Below, in pieces: positions 7,415 through 14,134 of a DNA stretch of 15,105 nucleotides. Source of the stretch: Quisquiliibacterium sp. GTDB lineage: Bacteria > Pseudomonadota > Gammaproteobacteria > Burkholderiales > Burkholderiaceae_E. Every line of letters begins with the position of its first letter. Within the stretch, counting starts at the first letter, position 1. Where the stretch lies: contig JAURMJ010000159.1 in NCBI GenBank assembly GCA_030830765.1, forward strand, positions 1-15,105. Direction: 5' to 3'. Made by a program: the position numbers and the translations under genes. A model generated the notes under the pieces. It was not told where the DNA came from. It did not search any database and worked only from the letters and a program-made list of their open reading frames with translations.

Positions 7415-7437
7415 ATGACCGATTTTTTATCGGATGC
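7413..7437. repeat. Imperfect inverted repeat at the birA 5' end
   Basis: GCAT-GA-CCGAT, a TTTTT loop, then ATCGG-ATGC. Nine base pairs form with a two-base bulge (7413–7437). It includes the candidate ATG at 7415. If translation starts there, the hairpin would mask the start codon. If translation starts at the GTG at 7493, it lies in the leader or promoter and could be an operator. The repeat is seen directly; its function is unknown. Confidence 0.4.
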
Positions 7438-8356
7438 AAGGGGGCGGACCAGCCAAATCGCGGTCATCGGCTCGCTGGACTATGATGGTGGCGTGAAGCA
7501 AAGTCAGCATCTACATCCGTTAGCGCTGCAGGGCACTGCATTGCGACCCGAGGCTTTGGCCGGGTTCGCCGGGTTGCCGATCACGTGCATTGAATGGGTT
7601 GACTGTGTCGATTCAACCAACCGGGTGATGATGGATCTGCCGTTGGCATTGTCGGCCCCTGAGCAACCCAGACTGATGCTGGCTGCCAGACAGACAGCTG
7701 GTCGTGGTCGCCGAGGTCGCAGCTGGCTTGGTGAGGCTCCAGCCTGTTTGGCCATGTCTGTGTGCCTGCATCGCCCATTGATCCCCGGCAGGCAGCCGCC
7801 CGTGGGTCTGCCGATTGCGTTGGGGGTCGCAGTTGCCCGCATGCTCGCAGCCGAAACCGATCAGATTGGTCTGAAGTGGCCCAATGATCTGCAACGTGCT
7901 GGACGCAAGATTGCCGGCATGCTGGTGGAAGCCCGCCATGTTGCCGACCGGGAGCGGATCGTCATCGGGCTTGGGTTGAACTGGAGTCAGCCCGATGGGG
8001 TTGGCGATCTGCTGCCTGGAGCTGGCGGACTCTTTGAAAGCCTGCCCGAATTGTCGGTCCGTGAGCGCATTGCCGGCTGTCTGGCTCGGGCCATGATTGA
8101 TGCCAGCATCGCGTTTTTTGCGGATGGGCTTGAACCGAGCCTTCGCAATTGGTCAGAATTCGATGTGATGCACGGGCGTGAGGTGCTGGTCTTCGAGGGG
8201 CGCAATGATCCCTGGTCCGGCATCGCTGACGGACTTGTGGCAGACGGATCGCTGCGAGTGCGTTGCGGCGATCAGGTTCGGCTTGTGGCCTCGGGCGATG
8301 TGTCCGTCCGTGATGCCGCTACGCCTCGTCTGAATATCGCGGGGGTGATGAATTGA
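7415..8356 (+). CDS. birA: Biotin–[acetyl-CoA-carboxylase] ligase, HTH-less BirA
   Basis: Activates biotin with ATP to biotinyl-5'-AMP and attaches it to the carboxyl-carrier lysine of acetyl-CoA carboxylase; cytosolic. With the start at 7415 (313 residues), key motifs are DSTN (66–69), the biotinyl-AMP loop GRGRRGRSW (96–104), KWPND (154–158), RKIAGMLVE with its catalytic lysine near 165, and GLGLNW (185–190). A C-terminal beta-barrel domain follows. There is no N-terminal DNA-binding winged helix, so it should not act as a biotin-operon repressor; this is usual in betaproteobacteria. The start is uncertain. ATG 7415 has GGAG 10 bases upstream, while GTG 7493 gives 287 residues, closer to family length, and has a TATGAT just before it. 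It overlaps the next gene by four bases (TTGA). Confidence 0.93.
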   Translation: MTDFLSDARGRTSQIAVIGSLDYDGGVKQSQHLHPLALQGTALRPEALAGFAGLPITCIEWVDCVDSTNRVMMDLPLALSAPEQPRLMLAARQTAGRGRRGRSWLGEAPACLAMSVCLHRPLIPGRQPPVGLPIALGVAVARMLAAETDQIGLKWPNDLQRAGRKIAGMLVEARHVADRERIVIGLGLNWSQPDGVGDLLPGAGGLFESLPELSVRERIAGCLARAMIDASIAFFADGLEPSLRNWSEFDVMHGREVLVFEGRNDPWSGIADGLVADGSLRVRCGDQVRLVASGDVSVRDAATPRLNIAGVMN

Positions 8357-8748
8357 TCAGACTGCTGGCCTTGGTGCTGCTCTTGGCCAATCTGCTGGCC
8401 TTCTCATGGCTGCAAGGTTGGCTTGACCCCTGGGTGCCGTCAGGGCGCGAGCCTTTGCGGGTCAGCCGGCAGGTCGCCCCCCAGACGGTGCAGCTGATCC
8501 CGGCCAGCGAGCTTGAAGCGCAACTTGAGCGGATCGCGGCTCGTTGTTTTCAGTATGCCTTGCTCGATGAACCGACGCTTGAGCGCATCAAGGCATGGAC
8601 AGCCCCCTACCCGGGAATTCGTGTTGAATCAACGCCAGGGCGCCTCCGGTTAAGGCTGCCGACCGAGGCGACTGATGCAGAGCTGACGACGCGTCGCGAT
8701 GAGGTGTCGCTGATCGCAGGGCGCGGGCCGGATCGTTGTGCTCCCTGA
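8353..8748 (+). CDS. Small membrane-anchored SPOR-like protein
   Basis: A 131-residue protein with one N-terminal hydrophobic segment (LLALVLLLANLLAFSWLQGW) that reads as an uncleaved signal anchor, placing the rest in the periplasm. The soluble part contains RCFQYALLDEPTLERIKAW and a following beta-rich stretch. This arrangement recalls the N-terminal part of SPOR-type (peptidoglycan-binding) proteins found downstream of birA–coaX in related bacteria; the match is weak and partly by context. The start is a TTG at 8353 that overlaps the birA stop (TTGA); no ATG or GTG is available in frame before the membrane segment. It is shorter than typical SPOR proteins, so it may be a reduced version. 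Function is not established. Confidence 0.75.
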   Translation: MIRLLALVLLLANLLAFSWLQGWLDPWVPSGREPLRVSRQVAPQTVQLIPASELEAQLERIAARCFQYALLDEPTLERIKAWTAPYPGIRVESTPGRLRLRLPTEATDAELTTRRDEVSLIAGRGPDRCAP

Positions 8749-8763
8749 GGGTTCAAGCCTGTC

Positions 8764-9174
8764 ATGAATGTCTTTACCTACGGTTCACTGATGTATCCCG
8801 AGGTCTGGGACCGCGTTGTGCGCGGCCAGTATCGTGGTGCGGCGGCCCGATTGCAGGGCTGGGTGCGCCGGGCGATTGCCGACGCGAGCTACCCGGGGGC
8901 GATCCGCGTCATCGGCGGGCAGATTGATGGCCGGCTCTGGTTCGATGTGGATGCTGATGACCTGGCGCGGCTCGATGCCTTCGAGTCAACGGAGTATCAG
9001 CGGGTTGGGGTCCGGGTGCAGTTATGCAGCGGTCAGGATGATCCGATCGAGGCGCAGCTGTATGAGTTTTTATCCCCCAATCGCCTACTTGCCTGCGATT
9101 GGGATACAGCCGGGTTTGAACGTCAACATCTGGCGGATTTTGCCCAGGTGCATGGCGCGGGGGCATCCAGGTAG
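8764..9174 (+). CDS. Gamma-glutamylcyclotransferase / AIG2-like protein
   Basis: A 136-residue cytosolic protein of the gamma-glutamylcyclotransferase (GGCT/AIG2) fold. The substrate-loop motif FTYGSLM lies at residues 4–10, and LWFDVDADDLARLDAFESTEYQRV contains the likely catalytic acid Glu74. Family members release 5-oxoproline from gamma-glutamyl peptides or amines; the exact substrate is unknown. A GAGGG lies 12 bases before the ATG, which follows the SPOR-like gene by 15 bases, so it is probably the last gene of the birA transcript. It ends 29 bases from the convergent hldE-type gene. Confidence 0.88.
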   Translation: MNVFTYGSLMYPEVWDRVVRGQYRGAAARLQGWVRRAIADASYPGAIRVIGGQIDGRLWFDVDADDLARLDAFESTEYQRVGVRVQLCSGQDDPIEAQLYEFLSPNRLLACDWDTAGFERQHLADFAQVHGAGASR

Positions 9175-9198
9175 CGCGTTTCAGGCCGCCTGGCGCGC
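9174..9198. terminator. Hairpin between convergent genes, possible bidirectional terminator
   Basis: GCGCG (9174–9178) pairs with CGCGC (9194–9198), and inside it CAGG (9182–9185) pairs with CCTG (9189–9192) around a CCG loop. Unpaired TTT and G lie on either side of the inner stem. It fills the 29-base gap between two convergent genes, where a terminator is expected. Neither strand has a T run after it, so intrinsic termination is doubtful. Confidence 0.35.
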
Positions 9199-9203
9199 CC
9201 TGG

Positions 9204-9710
9204 TCAGCTCGCAGCCCGAATCCTTTGCAGCATCCGGGTGGTCGATTGCTGGTGCAGAAATGGGATCGAATGCACCTGTCCGCCCCAGCCCCCTACCTCT
9301 GGCGCGCCAACGATCCGGTCGACCGACCAGTCACCGCCCTTGACCAGGATATCGGGGTGGGCTGCGACTATCGTGTTCAGCGGTGTGTCTTCATCGAAGA
9401 ATGTGACCCAGTCAACGCAACCCAGGGCCGCGAGCACCGCCATGCGGTCTTCGCAAGCATTGATCGGGCGGTCATCGCCCTTGCCCAGGCGGCGCACCGA
9501 CGCATCACTGTTGACTGCAACCAGCAGGGCGGCGCCCAGTGCACGAGCCTGCGCCAGATAAGTGACATGGCCGCGATGCAGCAGGTCAAAGACGCCGTTG
9601 GTGAAGACCAGTGGACGCCTGCTGCCGATCAGTGCCTGTACGAGCGAATCGGGCGCGAGAATTTTGCGCTCGAAATCAGGGGGCAGCAAAGCGGGTCCGG
9701 AATGGGTCAC
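9204..9710 (-). CDS. rfaE2: D-glycero-beta-D-manno-heptose 1-phosphate adenylyltransferase (stand-alone HldE C-domain)
   Basis: Nucleotidyltransferase that makes ADP-D-glycero-beta-D-manno-heptose from heptose 1-phosphate and ATP, a step in LPS inner-core heptose synthesis; cytosolic. The 168-residue protein contains the cytidylyltransferase-like fold with FTNGVFDLLHRGHVTYL (the H45-x-G-H48 motif), VAVNSD, the RPINACEDRMAVLAAL block, LVKGGDW and the C-terminal HSIPFLHQQSTTRML. It corresponds to the C-terminal domain of E. coli HldE; a separate kinase gene elsewhere is normal in betaproteobacteria. The start is a GTG at 9710, with no clear Shine-Dalgarno. It lies 57 bases after the diiron protein gene and may be co-transcribed with the lipid operon, but could have its own promoter. 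Confidence 0.94.
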   Translation of the reverse strand: MTHSGPALLPPDFERKILAPDSLVQALIGSRRPLVFTNGVFDLLHRGHVTYLAQARALGAALLVAVNSDASVRRLGKGDDRPINACEDRMAVLAALGCVDWVTFFDEDTPLNTIVAAHPDILVKGGDWSVDRIVGAPEVGGWGGQVHSIPFLHQQSTTRMLQRIRAAS

Positions 9711-9767
9711 AGCCAGGCGTGCAGACTCGGGGCCGAGACTTGCGGCAGCGAGGTCAGTGTCAGGTTT

Positions 9768-10610
9768 TCAGACCGCAGTCGCGACACCGCGCATCATTTC
9801 CTTGCGATAACGGTTCAGATCCTGGGCTGACTGGAACGACTGCTCCAGCAGTAGTGAGAGATTGTGCAGGATGCGTTCGGTTACCTTGCCTTCCCAGACT
9901 GAATCGAAGCGGATCTGCTCATCGAGCCAGTGCTCAAGCCAGCCCGGGTCAGGCAGGCGGCTCTGGACCGTGTCATTCGGGAACAAGGCTTCGTTGACAT
10001 GCAGGTTGGTCGGATGCAGCGCCTTGGCTGTGCGCCGGGCGCTGGCCATCAGCATGCCGATCTTGGCAAAGGCCAATCGGGCTTCATCCCCGACAGTCTT
10101 GATGGCGCGCTTCATGTACTGCAGATAGGCCCCGCCATGACGGGCCTCATCGCGCGAGATCGTGTCGTAGATCTGACGGATGACAGGCTCGGTGTGCCAT
10201 TCAGAGGCGCAGCGATACCAGTGATTCAGACGGATTTCGCCACAAAAGTGCAGCATCAGGGTTTCTAGCGGCGGGGCCGGGTCGAATTCGAAGCGCACTG
10301 CGTGCAGTTCTTCCTCGGTGGGAACGAGCTCGGGGCGGAAGCGGCGCAGATACTCCATCAGCACCAGCGCGTGCTTTTGCTCTTCATAGAACCAGACCGA
10401 CATAAAGGCGCAGAAATCGCTGTCATGACGATTGTCGCGCATGAACATCTCGGTGGCCGGCAGGGCCGCCCACTCGGTGATTGCGTTGAATTTGATCGTG
10501 AGCGCCTGTTCATCGGTCAGCAATGAGGCGTCGAAGGCGCTCCAGTTGATGTCCGTGTCCATGTTCCAGCGCACACGTTCGAGAGTCTTGAATAGTTCGG
10601 GATAGAGCAT
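9768..10610 (-). CDS. Ferritin-like diiron protein (desaturase/oxygenase-like)
   Basis: A 280-residue soluble helical protein with the full ligand set of a ferritin-like diiron carboxylate four-helix bundle. Glu46 or Glu54 lies in the ITEWAALPATE helix, followed by EEQKH (Glu77, His80), Glu125 in FCGEIRLNHWY, and DEARH (Glu155, His158). Two ExxH motifs about 78 residues apart fit acyl-ACP desaturases, R2-like oxidases and related oxygenases rather than storage ferritin. Exact function is not known; O2-dependent desaturation or oxidation is an inference. The ATG at 10610 is chosen over a GTG at 10619; neither has a strong ribosome-binding site. It follows the NTF2-like gene by 27 bases on the same strand and so appears to be the last or next-to-last gene of the cfa operon, making a lipid substrate plausible. 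Confidence 0.85.
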   Translation of the reverse strand: MLYPELFKTLERVRWNMDTDINWSAFDASLLTDEQALTIKFNAITEWAALPATEMFMRDNRHDSDFCAFMSVWFYEEQKHALVLMEYLRRFRPELVPTEEELHAVRFEFDPAPPLETLMLHFCGEIRLNHWYRCASEWHTEPVIRQIYDTISRDEARHGGAYLQYMKRAIKTVGDEARLAFAKIGMLMASARRTAKALHPTNLHVNEALFPNDTVQSRLPDPGWLEHWLDEQIRFDSVWEGKVTERILHNLSLLLEQSFQSAQDLNRYRKEMMRGVATAV

Positions 10611-10637
10611 GGCAACCACTATCGTGTAGACCGGACA

Positions 10638-11165
10638 TTATATCGTCGGGCTCTTCAGCCGGCGTTTCAGCCAGCGCATCAGTGTTCCCAGCAGGGGAAG
10701 TTTTTCATAGAGTTCCTCGGCCGCATCCCAGTAATCGCGATGCAGCGTGACGCGACCCGCGGCGTCAAATTGCAGGTGGGTTGCGCCTCGGATCATCTGC
10801 CTCGCGCCTGCTTTCCGGGCCGGGTTCGCTTGACTGGTTCGATTCGCGTGTCGGTCGCGCCGCAATGCAAAGTGGAATTCCCAGGTGACGAAGGCCTGCT
10901 GTTGCCGGCTGCCCTCACCGGCAATTCGGTCGCAGATGATGAAGCGGGGGTTGTCCAGCGTCTCGAACATGTGTTCAAAGACACGCCGGATCGCCGGATG
11001 GCCCCTGACTTCGTTGAACGGGTCCTTGAACAGCGCGTCAGCGGCGTAGATCTGGTCGATGCGCTCCAGATCGTGGGGAGAAAGCGTCTCGAAAAATGTG
11101 ACCAGATTGCCGAGCGGGTCGCGCTCACCGGCTGGCGCTGCCGCGCTCTGCGAAACGTCGTGCAT
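10638..11165 (-). CDS. NTF2/SnoaL-like protein
   Basis: A 175-residue protein of the NTF2/SnoaL alpha+beta-barrel superfamily. Seen are FFETLSPHDLERIDQIYAADALFKDPFNEVRG at the N-terminus (the cone-forming helices and the aspartate-rich first strand), FVTWEFHFAL, a basic loop around RRDRHANRTSQANPARK, the core strands MIRGATHLQFDAAGRV, and HRDYWDAAEELYEKLPLLG near the end. The tail LMRWLKRRLK is basic and may contact the membrane. Catalytic SnoaL members are isomerases or hydrolases, but many only bind ligands, so no reaction is assigned. The ATG shares one base with the SDR stop (TGATG), a coupled pair that I recall recurring together in cfa-containing operons. Confidence 0.88.
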   Translation of the reverse strand: MHDVSQSAAAPAGERDPLGNLVTFFETLSPHDLERIDQIYAADALFKDPFNEVRGHPAIRRVFEHMFETLDNPRFIICDRIAGEGSRQQQAFVTWEFHFALRRDRHANRTSQANPARKAGARQMIRGATHLQFDAAGRVTLHRDYWDAAEELYEKLPLLGTLMRWLKRRLKSPTI

Positions 11166-12082
11166 CAGCGAGGCCCCTGGCCGGGCTGCTGATCTTCGGC
11201 ATCTGCCGTGGGAGCCTGTTGCGGCGTGATCGGATCCTCGGCGCCTGGGCTGCTGTGTTGTTTTTCTGAAGCTCCGGTGATTCGCCCTGTCAACCAGAAA
11301 TACAAGCGGGCCGGCAGTAAGGCCAGTATCTTCATGGCCAGCGTGAAGCGGGCAGGGAAGTGAATTTCGAAGCGTCCGAGCGACAGACCACGCAGGATTT
11401 CGCGGGCCGCCTGCCCCGGCGTGATGATGGCGGGCATTGGAAATTCGTTCAGCGCGGTCAGCGGGGTCTGCACAAAGCCCGGATTCACCAGCGAGACCCC
11501 GATGCCGAGCGGACGCAGTTCCAGGTAGAGCGATTCAGTCAGATTGTTCAGCGCCGCCTTGCTCGGCCCGTACACAGGCGAGCGGGGCAGGCCTCGGTAG
11601 CCGGCCACGCTTGAGACGATAGCCAGATGACCGGTGCGCGTGCGTCTGAGCGTTGGCAGCAGCGCAGCCAGCAGGTTGTAGACGCCTTCCAGATTGACTC
11701 GAAGGATCGGGCGGGCGGCTTCGATGGTCAGGCTTGCGGTATCCATCGGTTGATAGGTGGCGGCCAGCACAATGGTCAGGTCGATACCATTCCAGCGCTC
11801 GAACACCTGCCGCTGGGCAGTCAAAACCTGCTGCATGTCCGTGATGTCCAGCGCTGCCACCAGCACCTGCTGCGGATCTGGCGCTTCATCAGCGATCTTG
11901 CGCAGGACATCTTCTCGCCTGGCAGACAGCACAACCCGGGCGCCGCGGGCTAGCAGTTCATGCGCAAGTGCTTCGCCGATCCCGCTGGAGGCGCCAACCA
12001 GCCAGACGCGCAGGCCCCGCCAGTTAAGGATCCTGGGATTAAGTGGTGTCAGAGGATTCAGAAGTGACATCGCGCGATTCAC
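11165..12082 (-). CDS. Short-chain dehydrogenase/reductase (SDR)
   Basis: A 305-residue NAD(P)-dependent classical SDR. The nucleotide-binding glycine motif is GASSGIG (30–36), an acidic/amide position is LDITD (79–82), the structural Asn is in RVNLEGVYN (Asn130), and the catalytic triad is Ser157 or Ser158 (VSSVAG), Tyr171 and Lys175 (YGPSK). The usual NNAG motif after strand 4 reads LAATY. Beyond the SDR core (about 250 residues) there is a hydrophobic, possibly membrane-associated segment (FTLAMKILALLPARLYFWLTG) and a Pro/Gln-rich tail. The start GTG at 12082 overlaps the DUF3833 stop (GTGA); ATG 12070 is an alternative. Substrate unknown; in this operon a lipid-derived hydroxyl or carbonyl is a reasonable inference. 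Confidence 0.9.
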   Translation of the reverse strand: MNRAMSLLNPLTPLNPRILNWRGLRVWLVGASSGIGEALAHELLARGARVVLSARREDVLRKIADEAPDPQQVLVAALDITDMQQVLTAQRQVFERWNGIDLTIVLAATYQPMDTASLTIEAARPILRVNLEGVYNLLAALLPTLRRTRTGHLAIVSSVAGYRGLPRSPVYGPSKAALNNLTESLYLELRPLGIGVSLVNPGFVQTPLTALNEFPMPAIITPGQAAREILRGLSLGRFEIHFPARFTLAMKILALLPARLYFWLTGRITGASEKQHSSPGAEDPITPQQAPTADAEDQQPGQGPR

Positions 12083-12771
12083 TGGCGAATCAGCGTGAGC
12101 GTGACTTCGCCCGCGCGGATACCGAATTTGCTCATCGTTGCCCGGTTGAGCAGGACCTTCTCGTCGATCAGAAACATCCAGTCATCGAAGGTGAAATGCC
12201 AGTTCCGACCGCCGATCGGGATCTCCATGGTGTAGGTCCAGTGCAGCGCATTGCCTGCGACTTGCCCAAGGGCCTGTCCGACAACATCACTGGCGGTCCC
12301 CGTGTAACTGCCATCGGCCTGCCGGCGCAGTGTCCAGACCCGCTTTTGTCGTTCGCCGTCGGACCAGATGAAGTCTTCATCCAGCGTGCCGGTATCACCC
12401 TGCCAGCTGGCTTTGATCGTGACCGTGAAGCGACGCAGTACTTTGCCGGAGCGATCCTGAAACATGCCCCAGCCCGACAGTGTGCCGTTGAAGAACTGAT
12501 TCAGCGAAAGTACCGGCTTTTCGGCCTGGTAGGTTGCGGGGTCGATACTTGCGCAGCCCGGTAGCACGGCCATCAGGAAAGCCAGCGCAGCGACCTGGCG
12601 CTTGACTGGTCTTCGCAACGACCGGCTGCGCACGCAATTGGCCAGGCGATGGAGCAAGCTGTCAGGCCCCAACCGCAGCAGCATGCGTTGCAGGGTCGTG
12701 TTCAAAACGCGATTCAACACAGGACGAAAGGCCCCGGGGGTCATCGACTCGGTTCGAGTGCTTGGGTTCAT
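12079..12771 (-). CDS. DUF3833 lipoprotein with long N-terminal extension
   Basis: DUF3833 family protein. A lipobox ends at LPGC (Cys73), preceded by basic residues and a hydrophobic stretch (RRPVKRQVAALAFLMAVLPGC), predicting an outer- or inner-membrane lipoprotein. The mature part shows family features: SLNQFFNGTLSGWGMFQDRSGKVLRRFTV, the DEDFIWSDGERQKRVW strand pair, and WTYTMEIPIGGRNWHFTFDDWMF near the end. Biochemical function is unknown; it recurs next to cfa-type genes. As read from the ATG at 12771, which overlaps the transporter stop (ATGA), about 50 residues precede the signal peptide, unusual for a lipoprotein. A GTG at 12633 would give a normal 27-residue signal peptide and may be the true start. 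Confidence 0.85.
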   Translation of the reverse strand: MNPSTRTESMTPGAFRPVLNRVLNTTLQRMLLRLGPDSLLHRLANCVRSRSLRRPVKRQVAALAFLMAVLPGCASIDPATYQAEKPVLSLNQFFNGTLSGWGMFQDRSGKVLRRFTVTIKASWQGDTGTLDEDFIWSDGERQKRVWTLRRQADGSYTGTASDVVGQALGQVAGNALHWTYTMEIPIGGRNWHFTFDDWMFLIDEKVLLNRATMSKFGIRAGEVTLTLIRQ

Positions 12772-14132
12772 CGAGAGATTCCTTGTGCCGAGGGGGTCGC
12801 CGGCCTGGAGGGTCGGGCAGACGTGGATTGAACACCTACGTCTAGCAGTTGCCCGGGCGACAGCAACAGGAGCAGCGCAGCCGCCAGCTTCAGCGCACAG
12901 GGGATTGCCGCGTATGCAAGGCTCAGCGCCAGCGTGTCTTGATCAGGTTGGCCTGGCGTAAAGCCAAGCCATGTCAGCACGGGTAAGGCAATGCCGGCTG
13001 CAATCGCGAGGTTAAGTTTTGTGGCGAGCGTCCACACACCGAAGTAGCTGCCTTCGCGGCCCCGGTCTGTCGATCGCCTGGCAATCGTCTCGGCGAGCAG
13101 CGCGGCCGGCAAGGCCAGGTCGCTGCCCAGTGCCAGGCCGGTGATCAGGCAGATAGCCAGGAACTGCCACAGATCGCCCTGCCCCAGCCCCAGCGCCCAG
13201 ATAAATGCGAGCGCGGCGAAGGACATGCCCAGCAGCCAGCTGATGCGCAGGCCAAACTTGCCAGCCAGCCTGATCCAGAGCGGCATGCCGACAGCACCGG
13301 CCAGAAAATAGCAGGCAAGGAAGATCTGCGGCCAATGCCCTGTCGCGCCCAGGACATCCTGCATGAAAAACAGGGCCAGCGTGGCCGGGATGGCAGTGGC
13401 GATCCCGTTGAGCATGAAGACCGCCAGCAGCCAGCGAAAGTCGCGATTGGCCAGGATCGGACGCCAGGCACCTAAGGAGCCTTTCAAACCAACGCGCCCT
13501 GCGCGGGCATCCTGAACCGCGGAATCTTGCGCCTCCGCGGACTTGTCCGGTGCCGCGGGACGAGGCGCATGCAGGCTGGCAAACGCGCAAACGGCGACCA
13601 GCGACAGATAGACGATCAACAGCCAGTCGGTCTGCGTCGGGGAGAGCAGTGCGCTGGCCAGCATCACCCCAACCAGTCCGAAGGCCTCGCGGATCCCTGT
13701 TACACGAGCTCGCTGGGCCGGTCCGCTGCCGATGGTCGCGCCCCAGGCCTGATAGGCGATTGACACCACGGAGTAAGCCAGGCAAGTCAGCAGCGAACTG
13801 GCGGCGAGCCAGACAAGCCCTAGTTGCGGATCTGAGGGCGGCAAGAACATCAGGATGAAGCCCAGCGTCAGCAACGGCAGCCCCAGCCAGACCCATCGCC
13901 GGGAATCCATCCGGTGTTGCCAACGGTCGATCAGCTGTCCGATCAGCGGATCGGCAATGGCATCAAACAGCCGCGTGGCCATCAGAACCAGGCCGATCAT
14001 TGCCAGATTGGCTCCGGTGCGCTGCTGGTAGAAGGCTGGTAGAAGCAGGTAGAGCGGTAATTCAAGCAGCGCCAGCGGCATTCGGATGCAGCCGTAGGCA
14101 AGCAGGGCTTTGGGCAGACGGTGGATGTTCAT
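12768..14132 (-). CDS. MFS transporter, GPH (MelB-like sugar:cation symporter) family
   Basis: A 454-residue inner-membrane transporter with about twelve hydrophobic segments. Diagnostic patterns for the glycoside-pentoside-hexuronide:cation symporter family are RLFDAIADPLIGQLIDR (TM2 and loop), SIAYQAWGATI (TM4 region) and GSYFGVWTLATKLNLAIAAG late in the protein, all matching MelB-like proteins. The central cytoplasmic loop (about 190–225) is Ala/Asp rich. The C-terminal tail is Ser/Pro rich and lacks membrane segments. Despite the family name, operon members of this type next to cfa genes probably do not carry sugars; a lipid or lipid-precursor substrate, or flipping role, is inference. 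The start at 14132 lies 2 bases after the upstream stop; the end overlaps DUF3833. Confidence 0.88.
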   Translation of the reverse strand: MNIHRLPKALLAYGCIRMPLALLELPLYLLLPAFYQQRTGANLAMIGLVLMATRLFDAIADPLIGQLIDRWQHRMDSRRWVWLGLPLLTLGFILMFLPPSDPQLGLVWLAASSLLTCLAYSVVSIAYQAWGATIGSGPAQRARVTGIREAFGLVGVMLASALLSPTQTDWLLIVYLSLVAVCAFASLHAPRPAAPDKSAEAQDSAVQDARAGRVGLKGSLGAWRPILANRDFRWLLAVFMLNGIATAIPATLALFFMQDVLGATGHWPQIFLACYFLAGAVGMPLWIRLAGKFGLRISWLLGMSFAALAFIWALGLGQGDLWQFLAICLITGLALGSDLALPAALLAETIARRSTDRGREGSYFGVWTLATKLNLAIAAGIALPVLTWLGFTPGQPDQDTLALSLAYAAIPCALKLAAALLLLLSPGQLLDVGVQSTSARPSRPATPSAQGISR

Positions 14133-14134
14133 GA

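Noticed and set aside
6751..7467. 238-residue minus-strand frame overlapping vanZ
   Set aside because: Alternate frame of vanZ with shadow-type composition; the VanZ motifs lie in the other frame.
7415..8356. birA as a broken gene missing its DNA-binding domain
   Set aside because: HTH-less biotin ligases are a standard form, and all catalytic motifs are intact.
9204..9710. Heptose adenylyltransferase as a truncated HldE lacking its kinase domain
   Set aside because: Stand-alone C-domain proteins (RfaE2) are normal where the kinase is a separate gene; the domain here is complete from FTNGVFDLLHRGH to HQQSTT.
9726..9737. Palindrome CTCGG-GG-CCGAG in the diiron gene/rfaE2 spacer as a terminator
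   Set aside because: Only 4–5 bp with a 2–4 base loop and no T run; too weak to call.
13012..13923. 303-residue minus-strand frame inside the MFS transporter gene
   Set aside because: Alternate frame of the GPH transporter, rich in Arg/Gly/Ala without membrane pattern; the transporter frame has clear family motifs.
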